A stretch of 64,000 nt of DNA from Dongia sedimenti (GTDB lineage: Bacteria > Pseudomonadota > Alphaproteobacteria > Dongiales > Dongiaceae). Positions 17,242-26,993 of this stretch are shown one piece after another (position 1 is the stretch's first letter; every line of letters starts with the position of its first letter). A program made the translations under genes and the position numbers. Location: assembly GCA_030715195.1 (NCBI GenBank), contig JAUYVI010000009.1:158011-222010 (forward strand), in the 5' to 3' direction. The notes beneath the pieces were generated by a model. The model saw only the letters and a program-made list of their open reading frames with translations. It did not search any database and was not told the DNA's origin.

Positions 17242-18147
17242 CTATTTCTTGCGGTTCTCGACTCCGTTCAACCCGGCCATGAAATCCACCATGCGCGGGA
17301 CGAAGCGCTGCGAATAGCCGGCATTCTCCGCCAGGATGAAGCTCTGATGCACGACTTCGGCGACGAACGAGGTGGCGGAGATCTGCTCGGTCATGTTGGT
17401 GTAGTAGCGCAGATCCTTCCGCGCCGTGCCGACGGCGAATTTGAGTGCAGTATCGTCGTCGGCGAGCGGCACCTTCATCAAGCGCTCGAACATCACCGAC
17501 TTTGCGCCGCCGGCCATCACGATGTCGAACAGCGCCTGGAGATCGACACCGGCCTTGGTCGCGGCGGTGATCGCCTCGGCCACGACGGTGGCGGTGCCGA
17601 GCGCGATGAAATTGTTGATCAGCTTCAGCTTGTGTCCGGCGCCGATGCCGCCGGCATGAATGATCGCCTCCGCGAAGCAGTCGAGGATCGGCCGCAGTTC
17701 CTTCAAGGTCGCATCGTCGCCGCCGGTCATCAGGCCGAGCTTGCCGGCTTCCGCCTCGACCGGGGTGCGGGTGAGCGGCGTGTCGGCGAAGCGGCCGCCC
17801 TTCTTCTGGATGTCGGCCGCGACCTTCAAGGTCGAGCTCGGTTCGGCGGTGCTGCAATCGGCGACGATCAGGCCCTGGTGCACGCCGGCCAGCAGGCCGT
17901 CCTCGCGATAGACCACCTCCTCGACCTGGGGTGAGCCGGTCACGCACAGGATGACGACGTCGCTCTCGGCGGCGATCTCGCGCGGGCTCTTGCCTTCGGT
18001 GGCGCCGAGCTTCAGCAGCTTCTCGACCGGCTCGCGGTTCTTGTGGGCCAGCACCTTCAGGCTGTGGCCCTTGGTCACGATGTTCTTGCCGATGCCGTAG
18101 CCCATCAATCCGACGCCGATCAAGCCGACGCGCTTACCCGCAGCCAT
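17242..18147 (-). CDS. NAD(P)-dependent beta-hydroxyacid dehydrogenase family protein
   Basis: A 301-residue member of the 3-hydroxyisobutyrate / tartronate semialdehyde reductase family. The N-terminal Rossmann domain has GLIGVGLMGYGIGKNI (residues 8-23), VVILCVTGSPQVEEV and VADCSTAEPS. The helical C-terminal domain carries the catalytic Lys in GHKLKLINNFIALG. It oxidises or reduces a beta-hydroxyacid or its semialdehyde. The start is preceded by AAGGAGG. It follows the ROK regulator gene on the same strand with an 82-base gap, beside the xylose import genes, so a role in sugar-acid metabolism is plausible but unproven. Confidence 0.87.
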   Translation of the reverse strand: MAAGKRVGLIGVGLMGYGIGKNIVTKGHSLKVLAHKNREPVEKLLKLGATEGKSPREIAAESDVVILCVTGSPQVEEVVYREDGLLAGVHQGLIVADCSTAEPSSTLKVAADIQKKGGRFADTPLTRTPVEAEAGKLGLMTGGDDATLKELRPILDCFAEAIIHAGGIGAGHKLKLINNFIALGTATVVAEAITAATKAGVDLQALFDIVMAGGAKSVMFERLMKVPLADDDTALKFAVGTARKDLRYYTNMTEQISATSFVAEVVHQSFILAENAGYSQRFVPRMVDFMAGLNGVENRKK

Positions 18148-18229
18148 CCGATCCTCCTTGAGGAATTGTCGTACATTCGAGGCGGGAGACTATACGCCGC
18201 GCCGCGCCTTGTCAGCGGCCGTTGCCGGC

Positions 18230-19438
18230 TTAGCTGGGTTGAAAGGGCGCGTTGGCTTGAACCAGCGCGGTGATGCCGCGCAAGGTCAGGTCTTCGTCCC
18301 AGGGCCGCGGACGGATCTCGGTGTTGGCCAGCAGGGTCTCGACCAGTCCGTCCTGGAGGCTGCGCCGCATGCTGGGTTCCAGATATTCATAGGCGCGCAC
18401 GCCGCTTCCGGATACCAGGATCAGGCTGGGGCTGATCAGCGCGATCAGGTTGGTAAGGCCGAAACCGAGCGCGCGTCCGGCCTGCTCGAACAGCCCCAGG
18501 GCCACCGGATCGCCCTTGGCGGCGAGATCGCAGAGCACCTGCATCTGCTCCTCGGAGGGATGCAGCGCGTCGGTGTTGGGGAGGTCGAGCATGGCCCGCG
18601 CGTCGCGATAGAGCGCGTAATCGCCGACGAAGCTCTCGATGCAGCCGCGCCGGCCGCAGTGGCAGAACGGCCCGTCCATCTGGTACTTGGTGTGCCCGAA
18701 CTCGGCGGCGGCGCCGGTGCGGCCGTCATAAACCTTGCCGCCGACGATCAGCCCCATGCCGACGCCGGTGCCGAGCATCAGCACCGCCATGTTGTCGATC
18801 GCCTGGAACTCCGGCTTGTTCCGCAACGCGACGGCGATGCAGTTGGCGTCGTTGGCGGCATAGACGGGGAGGCCGAAGCGCCGCGCCAGCGGCTGCACGA
18901 TGTCGACGTCGCGCACGCTCAGGGCCGGACTCCAGGCGATGATGTCGGAATCGCGCACCAGGCCCTGCACCGCGAGGCCGATGCCGAGGCAGGGTCCATA
19001 GCCCGGCGCCATGGTGCGGTGGCACCGCTCGATCGCATCGCCCAATGTGATCACGATATCGGCCGGCGACAGCGCGCGGGTATCGAGCGGCACGGTCTCG
19101 GTCCGCGCCATCGCGCCGGTGAAATCGCCGAGCGCCACCTGGATTTCGTTGATCGAAAGCTTCACCGCGATCACATGCGCGGTTTGCGGGACCAGCGCGA
19201 TGGTGACCTTGGGCCGCCCGCGACTGCGTCCCGATTCCGCGCCGTCGCTCTCGCGCCCGAACATCTCGCGCAGCGCGCCGGCCCGCATCAACTCGCCGGT
19301 CACGCCGGAGACCGTCGCCGGGCTCATCTCGACGATCGCGCTGAGGTCGACGCGCGCCTGCGGCCCGTGCACGCGCAGGGCCTGCAGGATGCGATCGCGT
19401 GTGGGTGAGCCGGCGTGTCCTGGGCTGATACGGTTCAT
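18230..19438 (-). CDS. ROK-family transcriptional regulator (XylR/NagC type)
   Basis: A 402-residue sugar-sensing repressor. The N-terminal helix-turn-helix (residues 10-60; ARVDLSAIVEMSPATVSGVTGEL) is followed by a ROK kinase-like domain with VLMLGTGVGMGLIVGG and the zinc-binding motif CHCGRRGCIES. The start at 19438 avoids 17 poorly conserved residues in the longer frame to 19489. It is divergent from xylF, with a 342-base regulatory gap between them, which makes it the best candidate regulator of the xylose importer. Xylose or glucose as effector is inferred from position only. Confidence 0.88.
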   Translation of the reverse strand: MNRISPGHAGSPTRDRILQALRVHGPQARVDLSAIVEMSPATVSGVTGELMRAGALREMFGRESDGAESGRSRGRPKVTIALVPQTAHVIAVKLSINEIQVALGDFTGAMARTETVPLDTRALSPADIVITLGDAIERCHRTMAPGYGPCLGIGLAVQGLVRDSDIIAWSPALSVRDVDIVQPLARRFGLPVYAANDANCIAVALRNKPEFQAIDNMAVLMLGTGVGMGLIVGGKVYDGRTGAAAEFGHTKYQMDGPFCHCGRRGCIESFVGDYALYRDARAMLDLPNTDALHPSEEQMQVLCDLAAKGDPVALGLFEQAGRALGFGLTNLIALISPSLILVSGSGVRAYEYLEPSMRRSLQDGLVETLLANTEIRPRPWDEDLTLRGITALVQANAPFQPS

Positions 19439-19780
19439 GGCGACAATTGTACGATGAAATCGGATGCTTTTGTTCAGCGTCGGAAACAAATGCGAGAGGG
19501 CGCACCCTCTGTCAATGCGGAACGTCCAATGCCGCTGGATTCGGCGCCCGGTTTTTGCGCCGCAAGGGGATGTTGCGCTGCGAAAATCAGCGTGGCCGAT
19601 GCCTGTCGCCCGGATCGGCTGAAATTCACTTGACCAGCTGCCCGTCCAAACCCCAAATTAAGTTCAACACCCGAAGATAATAATGCGTTGGGCTTTGATC
19701 TGCCGCAAGGCGTCTGCTGACACCATGACGGCAACGTTCAACACCCATAGTGCGGGGCTCATGACACGGGAGGACTGACA
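19439..19780. promoter_or_regulatory. Divergent regulatory region between the ROK regulator and xylF
   Basis: This 342-base gap has no convincing gene. It contains an inverted repeat TTTGTT (19469-19474)/AACAAA (19485-19490) with a ten-base spacer close to the ROK start, a plausible operator. It also has an 11-base direct repeat GTTCAACACCC at 19662-19672 and 19736-19746, before xylF. The xylF ribosome site GGGAGG lies about ten bases before its ATG. Roles are inferred from position. Confidence 0.45.
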
Positions 19781-20830
19781 ATGAATCGATTCTTGAAATG
19801 GACGATGCCGGCCGTGGCGCTCGCCGCCACCGTTGCCGGCGCGGTGTTTACGGAGGCGAAAGCCCAGGACCTGGTGGTCGGAGTTTCCTGGTCGAACTTC
19901 CAGGAAGAGCGCTGGAAGACCGACGAAGCCGCGATCAAGGCGGCGCTGGCGGCGGCGGGTGCGAAGTACATTAGCGCCGACGCACAGAGCGATCCGACCA
20001 AGCAGCTGAACGACGTGCAGAGCCTGATCGCCGGCGGCGCCAAGGCGCTGATCGTGCTGGCACAGGACGCGAAGGCGATCGAGCCCGCGATCACCGCGGC
20101 CTTGAACGAAGGCATTCCGGTGATCGGGTATGACCGCCTGATCGAGAATCCCGGCGCCTATTATCTCACTTTCGACAACAAGGAAGTGGGCCGCATGCAG
20201 GCACAGGGCGTGTTCGCGGTGCAGCCAAAAGGCAACTACGTCTTCATCAAGGGCTCTTCGACCGACCCGAATGCGGACTTCCTGCATGAGGGCCAGCTCG
20301 AAGTGCTGAAGGCCGCGATCGATGGCGGCGCGATCAAGGTGGTCGGCGAGCAGTACACCGATGGCTGGAAGCCGGAGAACGCGCAGAAGAACATGGAGCA
20401 GATCCTGACCGCCACCGACAACAAGGTCGATGCGGTCGTGGCTTCCAACGACGGCACCGCGGGCGGCGTGGTCGCGGCGCTCACCGCCCAGGGCCTGCAG
20501 GGGATTCCTGTGTCGGGCCAGGACGGTGACCATGCGGCGCTCAACCGCGTGGCACTCGGCACCCAGACCGTCTCGGTCTGGAAGGACGCCCGCGAACTCG
20601 GCAAGGCCGCCGGCGAGATCGCCGTGCAGCTCGCCAAGGGCACCAAGCTTGCCGATATTCCGGGCACCGTGCAGTTCAAGAGCCCCGGCGGCAACACGCT
20701 GAACACCACCTTTCTGAAGCCGGTGCCGATCACCAAGGACAACCTGAACGTCGTGATCGACGCCGGCTGGATCACCAAGGACGAGGTCTGCCAGAGCGTG
20801 CCTGCCGGCAAGGTCGCCGCCTGCAAGTAA
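19781..20830 (+). CDS. xylF: D-xylose ABC transporter substrate-binding protein XylF
   Basis: A 349-residue periplasmic sugar receptor. The Sec signal peptide ends near residue 28 ([14 protein letters not shown]). The type I fold follows, with [37 protein letters not shown] and [16 protein letters not shown], segments characteristic of XylF. Two Cys near the C-terminus ([15 protein letters not shown]) could form a disulfide. It begins the xylFHG operon, and a strong stem-loop separates it from xylH. The xylB-xylA genes seven kilobases downstream support xylose as substrate. Confidence 0.93.
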   Translation: MNRFLKWTMPAVALAATVAGAVFTEAKAQDLVVGVSWSNFQEERWKTDEAAIKAALAAAGAKYISADAQSDPTKQLNDVQSLIAGGAKALIVLAQDAKAIEPAITAALNEGIPVIGYDRLIENPGAYYLTFDNKEVGRMQAQGVFAVQPKGNYVFIKGSSTDPNADFLHEGQLEVLKAAIDGGAIKVVGEQYTDGWKPENAQKNMEQILTATDNKVDAVVASNDGTAGGVVAALTAQGLQGIPVSGQDGDHAALNRVALGTQTVSVWKDARELGKAAGEIAVQLAKGTKLADIPGTVQFKSPGGNTLNTTFLKPVPITKDNLNVVIDAGWITKDEVCQSVPAGKVAACK

Positions 20831-20847
20831 CCTGAACTCGAACGCAT

Positions 20848-20889
20848 CCCGCCCCGACCCTCTCCGATCTCCGGAGCGGGTGGGGCGGG
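20848..20889 (+). other. Stem-loop between xylF and xylH
   Basis: The G+C-rich arms 20848-20860 and 20878-20889 can pair over about 12 bases with one bulge. The structure lies 18 bases after the xylF stop and has no T-run after it. It probably stabilises the xylF message relative to xylHG. Confidence 0.5.
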
Positions 20890-20966
20890 CCATTACCTTC
20901 GAAGCCGAATTGGACTAACATCGGCGCGGAAGTCCGCGTCTCCAGGGGATAAGCGACCGTCCGGCC

Positions 20967-22232
20967 ATGAACCTGTTCCGCCGCCTGTTTGCGCGCCTCG
21001 AGATCGACGAGCGCCTGCTCGGGATGCTCATCAGCCTGGTCGTGATCTGGATCGGCTTCCACATCGCCTCCGACGGCAAGTTCATCACGCCGCGCAATCT
21101 CTACAATCTGGGCAACCAGACCGCCTCCGTCGCCGTGATGGCGATCGGCATGGTCATGGTGATCATCGTCCGCCATATCGATCTCTCGGTCGGCTCGATG
21201 CTCGGCGTCACCGCCATGGTCATGGGCGTGGTCCAGGCCACCTTGCTGCCGCCGCTGCTCGGCTACGGCCATCCGGCGATCTGGATCATCACCGTGCTGG
21301 CGGGCATCCTCTGCGGCGCGCTGCTGGGCGGCCTCAACGGCTACATCATCGGCTATCTCGGCGTGCCCTCCTTCGTGGTGACCCTGGGCGGCCTGCTGAT
21401 CTGGCGCGGCTGCGCCTGGTGGGTGACCTACGGCCAGACTGTGGCGCCGCTCGACCAGACCTTCACGCTGCTGGGCGGCGGCGTCTATGGCACCCTGCGC
21501 GAGACCGGCAGCTGGATCGCCGCCGGGATTGCGATCGCGATCATCGTCTGGGCGGCGCAGCGCCAGCGCCGCCAGCGCATCCGCTTCGGCTTTCCGATCC
21601 GCCCGGTCTGGGCCGAGGCGGTCGTGGTCGGGACGACCTGCCTCTTCGTCCTCGCCTTCGCCGCGACCATGATCGCCTATGAGATGCCGGAAGTGGCGGC
21701 GCGCCGCCTCGCCGAGGAGATGGGCTGGGCAATCCCGGAAGCCGGCCTGCACCTTGCCGAAGGCATCGCCATCCCCGTGCTGATCGTGGTGGTGCTGGCG
21801 GTCGCGGGCTCGATCCTGCTGAACAACATGCGGTTCGGCCGCTACGTCTTTGCCATGGGCGGCAATCCCGAGGCCGCCAACCTCGCCGGCATCGACATCC
21901 GGCGGATGACGTTCTGGGTGTTCGTGCTGATGGGGGCGCTCTGCGGCATCGCCGCCGTCATCGCCTCGGCACGCCTGCAATCGGCCGGCAACTCCATCGG
22001 CACCAACGACGAGTTGAAGACCATCGCCGCCGTGGTGATCGGCGGCGCCTCGCTGGCCGGCGGATCGGGCACGATCATCGGCGCCATCATCGGCGCGGTC
22101 GTCATCCAGAGCTTGCAGAGCGGCATGTCGCTGCTGGGCTTCGACGCCTCGCTGCAGAACATCGTCACCGGCCTGGTGCTGGTCGTCGCGGTCTATGTCG
22201 ACATGCTCTATCAGCGGCGGCGTGGCGTATGA
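20967..22232 (+). CDS. xylH: D-xylose ABC transporter permease XylH
   Basis: A 421-residue permease, longer than FrcC-type proteins as is usual for XylH. It has about ten to twelve hydrophobic segments, with the family motif [20 protein letters not shown], a central cytoplasmic Arg-rich stretch around residue 195 ([12 protein letters not shown]) and the ATPase-contact loop [39 protein letters not shown] follows. Its stop overlaps the ATPase start as ATGA. It acts with XylF and XylG to import xylose. Confidence 0.92.
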   Translation: MNLFRRLFARLEIDERLLGMLISLVVIWIGFHIASDGKFITPRNLYNLGNQTASVAVMAIGMVMVIIVRHIDLSVGSMLGVTAMVMGVVQATLLPPLLGYGHPAIWIITVLAGILCGALLGGLNGYIIGYLGVPSFVVTLGGLLIWRGCAWWVTYGQTVAPLDQTFTLLGGGVYGTLRETGSWIAAGIAIAIIVWAAQRQRRQRIRFGFPIRPVWAEAVVVGTTCLFVLAFAATMIAYEMPEVAARRLAEEMGWAIPEAGLHLAEGIAIPVLIVVVLAVAGSILLNNMRFGRYVFAMGGNPEAANLAGIDIRRMTFWVFVLMGALCGIAAVIASARLQSAGNSIGTNDELKTIAAVVIGGASLAGGSGTIIGAIIGAVVIQSLQSGMSLLGFDASLQNIVTGLVLVVAVYVDMLYQRRRGV

Positions 22233-23032
22233 CGGAAGTTGGAGCAGCGATGTCGGACCAGGTGCAGGTCAATCAAGCAAAACCGCCGCTGGTCGAGATG
22301 CGGCACATCTCGGTCAGCTTCGGCGGCATCCGTGCGGTCGATGATTGCTCGATCGACCTTTATCCCGGCGAGGTGGTCGGCCTGGTCGGCCACAACGCCG
22401 CGGGAAAATCGACCCTCATCAAGGTGTTGTCCGGCGCCTATCACGCCGATGCCGGCGAGATCTGGATCGACGGCAAGCCGGCGCCGATCCACAGCGCGCG
22501 CGACGCCCGGAACTACAACATCGAGACCATCTATCAGACCCTGGCGCTGGCCGACAATCTGGACGCCTGCGCCAACTTGTTTCTCGGGCGCGAGTTGGTG
22601 CAGACCGGCGGCCTGCTGGACGAGGCGGCGATGGAGGACGCGACCCGCAAGGTGATGAAGCGCCTCAACCCCAACTTCGTGAAGTTCCATGCGCCGGTCT
22701 CGGTGCTGTCGGGCGGCCAGCGCCAGTCGGTGGCGATCGCCCGCGCGGTGCACTTCAACGCGCGCATCCTGATCATGGACGAGCCGACCGCCGCCTTGGG
22801 CGTGCAGGAGGCGCGCGGGGTCCACGAGCTCATCCGGCAGCTCCGGAGAGAAGGCCTCGGCATCTTCCTGATCAGCCATGACCTCCATGACGTGTTCGAT
22901 CTCTCCGACCGGATCAGCGTCATGAAGAACGGCAAGATGGTGGGCACCGTGCACACCAAGGACGTCACCAAGGACGACGTGCTCGGCATGATCATCCTCG
23001 GCAAGCTGCCGCCCGCCGCCGCGCGGCAATAG
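22229..23032 (+). CDS. xylG: Xylose ABC transporter ATP-binding protein, single-domain XylG
   Basis: A 267-residue ATPase with one nucleotide-binding domain: Walker [11 protein letters not shown]-loop [10 protein letters not shown], signature [15 protein letters not shown], Walker [13 protein letters not shown] and switch His in LISHDLHD. Enterobacterial XylG has two such domains in about 510 residues; this one should function as a homodimer, like FrcA. The ATG at 22229 overlaps the xylH stop; an internal ATG at 22250 is an alternative. Confidence 0.9.
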   Translation: MTEVGAAMSDQVQVNQAKPPLVEMRHISVSFGGIRAVDDCSIDLYPGEVVGLVGHNAAGKSTLIKVLSGAYHADAGEIWIDGKPAPIHSARDARNYNIETIYQTLALADNLDACANLFLGRELVQTGGLLDEAAMEDATRKVMKRLNPNFVKFHAPVSVLSGGQRQSVAIARAVHFNARILIMDEPTAALGVQEARGVHELIRQLRREGLGIFLISHDLHDVFDLSDRISVMKNGKMVGTVHTKDVTKDDVLGMIILGKLPPAAARQ

Positions 23033-23047
23033 GCTGAGCCTGGCTCC

Positions 23048-23884
23048 CTAGAACCGATACCCGAGCCCGATGGCACCGAGCGCGACGACGGCACAGGCTC
23101 CGGCGCGGCGCGGCGTCAGGCGCTCTCCCAGGAACAACCAGCCGATCAGCACGGCAAAGACGACACTCGTTTCCCGGATGGCGGTGATCGGGCCGGCCGG
23201 CCCGAATGCGAAGGCCGCGACCACGGCGCCATAGGCCAGCAGGGCGACGCCGCCGCCGGCAAGCGCCTTCAAGGTCTCCGGAGCGCGGAGATCGAAGGCC
23301 GGCTTGCCGCGACAGGCGATGAATGTCGCCGGAAGCAGGGTCCCGTAGCTCAGCAAGACCCATGCGGTGTAAGCGGCGGCGCTGCCGGCCTTCCGAACAC
23401 CGATCGCATCCACCGTCGCATAGCAGGCGATGATCGTGCCCGTCGCCAGGGCATGGAGGATCGACACGGCCGCGGCGCGGTTCCGGCCCAGGGACAGGCT
23501 CATGATGCCGCCGGCCACCAGGAGGACGCCGGTGATTTGCAGCACAGTCAGATTCTGATCGGCCAGCACGAAGCCGCCGAGCGTGACCAGCAGGGGCACG
23601 CTGCCGCGGATGATCGGATAGATCTGACCGAGCTCACCATGCCGATAGGCCGCGACGAGGAACAGGCTGTAGCCGATTTGCAGCACGGAGGAGGCCGCGA
23701 TGTAGAGCCAGGCTGACGTCGCCGGCAGGGGGCTGAAGAGCGCCAGCGGGATGGCGGCGGCGGTGCTGGAAAGACTCATCACGGTGACAGTCCACAGCCG
23801 GTCGCTTCCGGTGCGCAGGAAGGCGTTCCACGCCGCATGAAGGATCGCCGCGAACAGGGCTAGGCCGATGGCCAATCCGCTCAT
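23048..23884 (-). CDS. EamA/DMT-family transporter
   Basis: A 278-residue membrane protein with about ten hydrophobic segments in two EamA repeats, beginning SGLAIGLALFAAILHAAWNA and ending GERLTPRRAGACAVVALGAI. DMT-family members export amino acids, purines or other metabolites; the substrate is unknown. The start at 23884 overlaps the stop of the upstream TetR gene by four bases, so regulator and transporter form one operon under the TetR operator. The longer frame to 24181 is the TetR gene read out of phase. Confidence 0.85.
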   Translation of the reverse strand: MSGLAIGLALFAAILHAAWNAFLRTGSDRLWTVTVMSLSSTAAAIPLALFSPLPATSAWLYIAASSVLQIGYSLFLVAAYRHGELGQIYPIIRGSVPLLVTLGGFVLADQNLTVLQITGVLLVAGGIMSLSLGRNRAAAVSILHALATGTIIACYATVDAIGVRKAGSAAAYTAWVLLSYGTLLPATFIACRGKPAFDLRAPETLKALAGGGVALLAYGAVVAAFAFGPAGPITAIRETSVVFAVLIGWLFLGERLTPRRAGACAVVALGAIGLGYRF

Positions 23885-24456
23885 CGCGATTCCACGATCT
23901 GCTGTGCGGCCGCCCAGGCATGGCGGATCGCGCGATCGCCCTGGCCCATTTGCGCAACCAGCGTGGCGCCTTCGATGAGCATCAGCAGCGCCGCGGCTGA
24001 ACGCTCCGCGCGATTCTTCGGCATGACCGCGGCGAGGATATCCTGGAAGCGTCGCTGCAGGTTCTGCTTCTGCGCCGTCACCGCGACGAACACCGGATGC
24101 GCGGGATCTCCGAATTCCGCCAGGGCATGGGCGAACAGGCAGCCATGGAAATCCGGCCGCTGGAACCAGCGTCCATACCAATCGAAGATTGCGCGGATCT
24201 TGCGCTCCGGCGTTGCCGTGCCTTGGGTCAGCCGATCGAGCTGGCGATCAAACCGCCGCGCCCGGTGGTTCAGCACTTCGACGATCAGACCGTCCTTGCT
24301 GGGAAAGTTCCGGTACATGGTCATCTTGGCCACGTCCGCTTCGGCGATGATCCGGTCGATGCCGGTCGCGTGAAACCCGGCCCGCTTGAACAACGCGTAG
24401 GCGGTGTCCACGATATGCTGTCGTTTGTTCGATCCGGCGTCGGTCGAGGTGTTCAT
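23881..24456 (-). CDS. TetR/AcrR-family transcriptional regulator
   Basis: A 191-residue repressor with an N-terminal HTH: QHIVDTAYALFKRAGFHATGIDRIIAEADVAKMTMYRNFPSK (residues 13-54). The ligand-binding C-terminal helices include a single FHGCLFAHALAEF segment. Within this family the Cys motif (GC near residue 105) is common in regulators of small membrane exporters. It is translationally coupled to the EamA transporter gene and lies 12 bases from a strong palindromic operator. Confidence 0.9.
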   Translation of the reverse strand: MNTSTDAGSNKRQHIVDTAYALFKRAGFHATGIDRIIAEADVAKMTMYRNFPSKDGLIVEVLNHRARRFDRQLDRLTQGTATPERKIRAIFDWYGRWFQRPDFHGCLFAHALAEFGDPAHPVFVAVTAQKQNLQRRFQDILAAVMPKNRAERSAAALLMLIEGATLVAQMGQGDRAIRHAWAAAQQIVESR

Positions 24457-24467
24457 GCGGGCTACCA

Positions 24468-24493
24468 GTGATGAGACAGACCTGTCTCATCAC
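24468..24493. promoter_or_regulatory. TetR-type palindromic operator
   Basis: Two perfect 12-base arms (24468-24479 and 24482-24493), centred on GAGACAG-AC-CTGTCTC, lie immediately upstream of the TetR gene start at 24456. The size and central spacing fit a TetR dimer site. It probably gives autoregulation of the tetR-eamA operon; it lies beyond the stop of the convergently placed LysE gene. Confidence 0.75.
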
Positions 24494-24527
24494 AATGGAG
24501 CGAACCCGCAATTCTGTCAAGCGCGGC

Positions 24528-25124
24528 CTAGCGCCACATCGGCAGGATGGAGGCGACCAGCAGCAGAGCCAGGGCGATGTTGACCGCGCGCCATTGGTTT
24601 TCGCTCTTGAGCAGGCGCGCCAGCACTTGCCCGCCGCTGCACCAGAGCAGCAGCGACAGGATCGCCGCGACGCCGAACACCGCGGCCAGCAACAGGCCAA
24701 GCCGCACCGGATCCTGGGCGAGTGCGGTGTAGGCGCCGGCGGCCCCAACCGCCATGGTCCAGCCCTTCGGATTGCTCCAGAGCAGCAGGAAGCCCCCGCC
24801 GAACGGAATGGGTTGCTCGCGCGCCGCGCCTTGCGCGCTCGGCGCACCGCGCCGTCCGATAGTCCAGGCGAGCCAGAGCAGATAGGCGCTGCCGAACAGG
24901 CGCAGCCAGAATTGCAGCGCTGGCCAGGACATGACCAAGGAGCCGAGCCCGCCGGCGACCACGCCGACCAGCGAGGCGAGGCCAAGGGCGATCCCGAACA
25001 GCAGCGGCAGGCTGCGCGTCAGGCCGAAGCGCATGCCGGATGCGGTCGCCAAGGTCGTGGCGCCCCCCGGCGATGCGGTGGCGATCACCGCGAAGGTCAG
25101 CAGGGAGAGGAGCAGCTCCGACAT
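24528..25124 (-). CDS. LysE/RhtB-family amino-acid exporter
   Basis: A 198-residue membrane protein with about six hydrophobic segments and the LysE motif TASPGGATTLATASGMRFGL near residues 16-35. The conserved LWSNPKGWTMAVGA loop lies near residue 115. Members export amino acids such as threonine, homoserine or lysine. The gene overlaps the upstream dehydratase by one base. Dehydratase and exporter together suggest handling of excess threonine, serine or a related hydroxy-amino acid. Confidence 0.87.
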   Translation of the reverse strand: MSELLLSLLTFAVIATASPGGATTLATASGMRFGLTRSLPLLFGIALGLASLVGVVAGGLGSLVMSWPALQFWLRLFGSAYLLWLAWTIGRRGAPSAQGAAREQPIPFGGGFLLLWSNPKGWTMAVGAAGAYTALAQDPVRLGLLLAAVFGVAAILSLLLWCSGGQVLARLLKSENQWRAVNIALALLLVASILPMWR

Positions 25125-26104
25125 CAGGCTTGCGGCGTCTCGCCGGCGAGCACCCGGGCGAAGACCGGCATGTCCACATTGCCGCCGCTCAGGATCACGC
25201 CGATGCGGCGTCCCTTTTGCCGGTCGCGCTCCTGGATCAGGGCGGCCAAGGCGGCGGCACCGGCGCCCTCGGCCATGTTGTGGGTCGCAGTGTAATAGAG
25301 GCGCATCGCTTCCGCGATCTCCGCCTCGGTGACGCGCAGGATTCGCGCCGCACCCTCGACGATGATCGCCAGCGCCTCCGGTTGCGGGTCACGGCAGGCG
25401 AGGCCGTCGGCGAAGGTGCGTGCGGTCGCCGTCGGCACGGGCTTGCCCGCTTCGAAGGAGAGGGCGACGGCCGGCGCATTCTCAGCCACCACGCCGATGA
25501 TCTCGGTCTTCAAGCCCAAGAGGTCCCGCGCCGTGATCGCGGCGCAGACGCCCGAGCCCATGCCGATCGGCACATAGAGCGCATCGAGATCGCTCTGTGC
25601 GGTAAAAAGCTCCAGCGCGCAGGTCGCGACCCCGCGCACCAGGTCGGCGTGGAAAGAGGGTATGTAGTGATAGCCGCGTTCGCGCTCGATCTCGGCGGCC
25701 CGGACCCGGCTCTCGTCGAAATCGCGCCCCGCGATCACCAATTCGCCGCCGAGGGCCTCCATCGCCGCGTTCTTTTCGGGCGAGTTGCCCTCCGGCACCA
25801 CGAGGACGGCCGGAATGCCGAACCTCGACGCGGCGAGCGCCACCGATTGCCCGTGATTGCCCCGCGTCGCCGTGACGACGCCCTTCGGCAGCTTGCCCGC
25901 TCGGCGCAGGGAATCCATATAGACCAGGCCGCCGCGCACCTTGAACGCGCCGGTCGGCGTGTGGTTCTCGTGCTTCACGACGACCGTCGCGCCGATCCGG
26001 CGGGCGAGCAGGGGCCAGGCAAAGCTCGGCGTCGGCGGCACCACTTCGTGCACCAGGGCGGCGGCCGCATTGAGGTCGTCTCGGCTGAACAGCGTCATGG
26101 TCAT
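25124..26104 (-). CDS. PLP-dependent threonine/serine dehydratase-like enzyme
   Basis: A 326-residue fold-type II PLP enzyme. The Schiff-base lysine lies in TGAFKVRGGL (about residue 54) and the asparagine loop in TRGNHGQSVALAASRFG. The phosphate loop appears as PIGMGSGVCAAITARDLLG, and the C-terminus has ILSGGNVDM. It lacks the regulatory ACT domain of biosynthetic IlvA, so it is a catabolic-type threonine dehydratase, serine racemase or hydroxyaspartate lyase homologue. It is coupled to the LysE exporter and divergent from an AraC-type gene. An in-frame ATG two codons in (26098) is an alternative start. Confidence 0.85.
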   Translation of the reverse strand: MTMTLFSRDDLNAAAALVHEVVPPTPSFAWPLLARRIGATVVVKHENHTPTGAFKVRGGLVYMDSLRRAGKLPKGVVTATRGNHGQSVALAASRFGIPAVLVVPEGNSPEKNAAMEALGGELVIAGRDFDESRVRAAEIERERGYHYIPSFHADLVRGVATCALELFTAQSDLDALYVPIGMGSGVCAAITARDLLGLKTEIIGVVAENAPAVALSFEAGKPVPTATARTFADGLACRDPQPEALAIIVEGAARILRVTEAEIAEAMRLYYTATHNMAEGAGAAALAALIQERDRQKGRRIGVILSGGNVDMPVFARVLAGETPQA

Positions 26105-26201
26105 CCCCTAACAGGCGCGACGGCGCCGCGCTTTCGAGAATCTGACCCAAACCGCCGCGCACCGGTAGCGATGGCGCACCCGGCCCCGCTAGAATGGCGC
26201 C

Positions 26202-26993
26202 ATGGATCAGCGGATCGACCTGAAACCGCGGCGGTTCGAGCGGCCCGAAACCTGGACCGTCGAGCTGCTGCCGCGCACCGGCTACGAGGCGCAATACACG
26301 CCGGCGGCCCCGGTGATCGGCTTCGCCTTCGAGAGCCAGACCGGCCTTCATGCCTTCGGCACCGACCGGCGCAGCTTCTATCGCGCGCGACCCAACGGTC
26401 TCGCCTTCGTGCCGGCCGGGTGCGACGTGTTCTCGAGCTCGGAGCGCGGCGGCGAGTACCTGAAGATCACGCTCGGTCCGAAGATGCAGGCGCCCTGGAC
26501 CTGGGCGCGCCGCTTCAGCGACGCCGTCGACCCGGCGGCGATCGCCGCCGCGACCGATCTGCGCCGCCTTCTGCTTGCGCGCGACGCCATCGATCCTCTG
26601 GACTGCGAGCGCCTGGTGCTGGCGCTGGAAGCCCGTGCGGCGGCGAGGCTGCTCATGGAGCCGGGCAGGGCGGAAGCCTGGATGACGCCGCAACGCCTGC
26701 GCCGGATCGACGAGCTGATCGAGGCGCGGCTGGAGGCCAAGCTCACCGTGCAGGAGCTCGCCGAGGCGCTCGGCCTCTCCGCCGGCTTCTTTGCCCGCGC
26801 CTTCAAACGGGCGACCGGGCGGGCGCCGCACGACTACATCATCGACCGGCGGATCGCCCGGGCCCGGCTGTTGCTGCGCGATCGGACCCTCGGCCTCGCC
26901 GCCGTGGCCCTGGCTTCGGGCTTCGCATCGCACGCCCATATGACCGCGACGTTTCGCACCCGGCTCGGCATTTCCCCGCGATCGCTGCGATAA
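26202..26993 (+). CDS. AraC-family transcriptional regulator
   Basis: A 263-residue regulator with a divergent N-terminal sensing domain and a C-terminal AraC DNA-binding domain (about 165-263): IEARLEAKLTVQELAEALGLSAGFFARAFKRATG for the first HTH, and ARARLLLRDRTLGLAAVALASGFASHAHMTATFRTRLG for the second. It is divergent from the dehydratase-LysE pair across about 97 bases and probably controls it. The ligand is unknown. Confidence 0.88.
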   Translation: MDQRIDLKPRRFERPETWTVELLPRTGYEAQYTPAAPVIGFAFESQTGLHAFGTDRRSFYRARPNGLAFVPAGCDVFSSSERGGEYLKITLGPKMQAPWTWARRFSDAVDPAAIAAATDLRRLLLARDAIDPLDCERLVLALEARAAARLLMEPGRAEAWMTPQRLRRIDELIEARLEAKLTVQELAEALGLSAGFFARAFKRATGRAPHDYIIDRRIARARLLLRDRTLGLAAVALASGFASHAHMTATFRTRLGISPRSLR

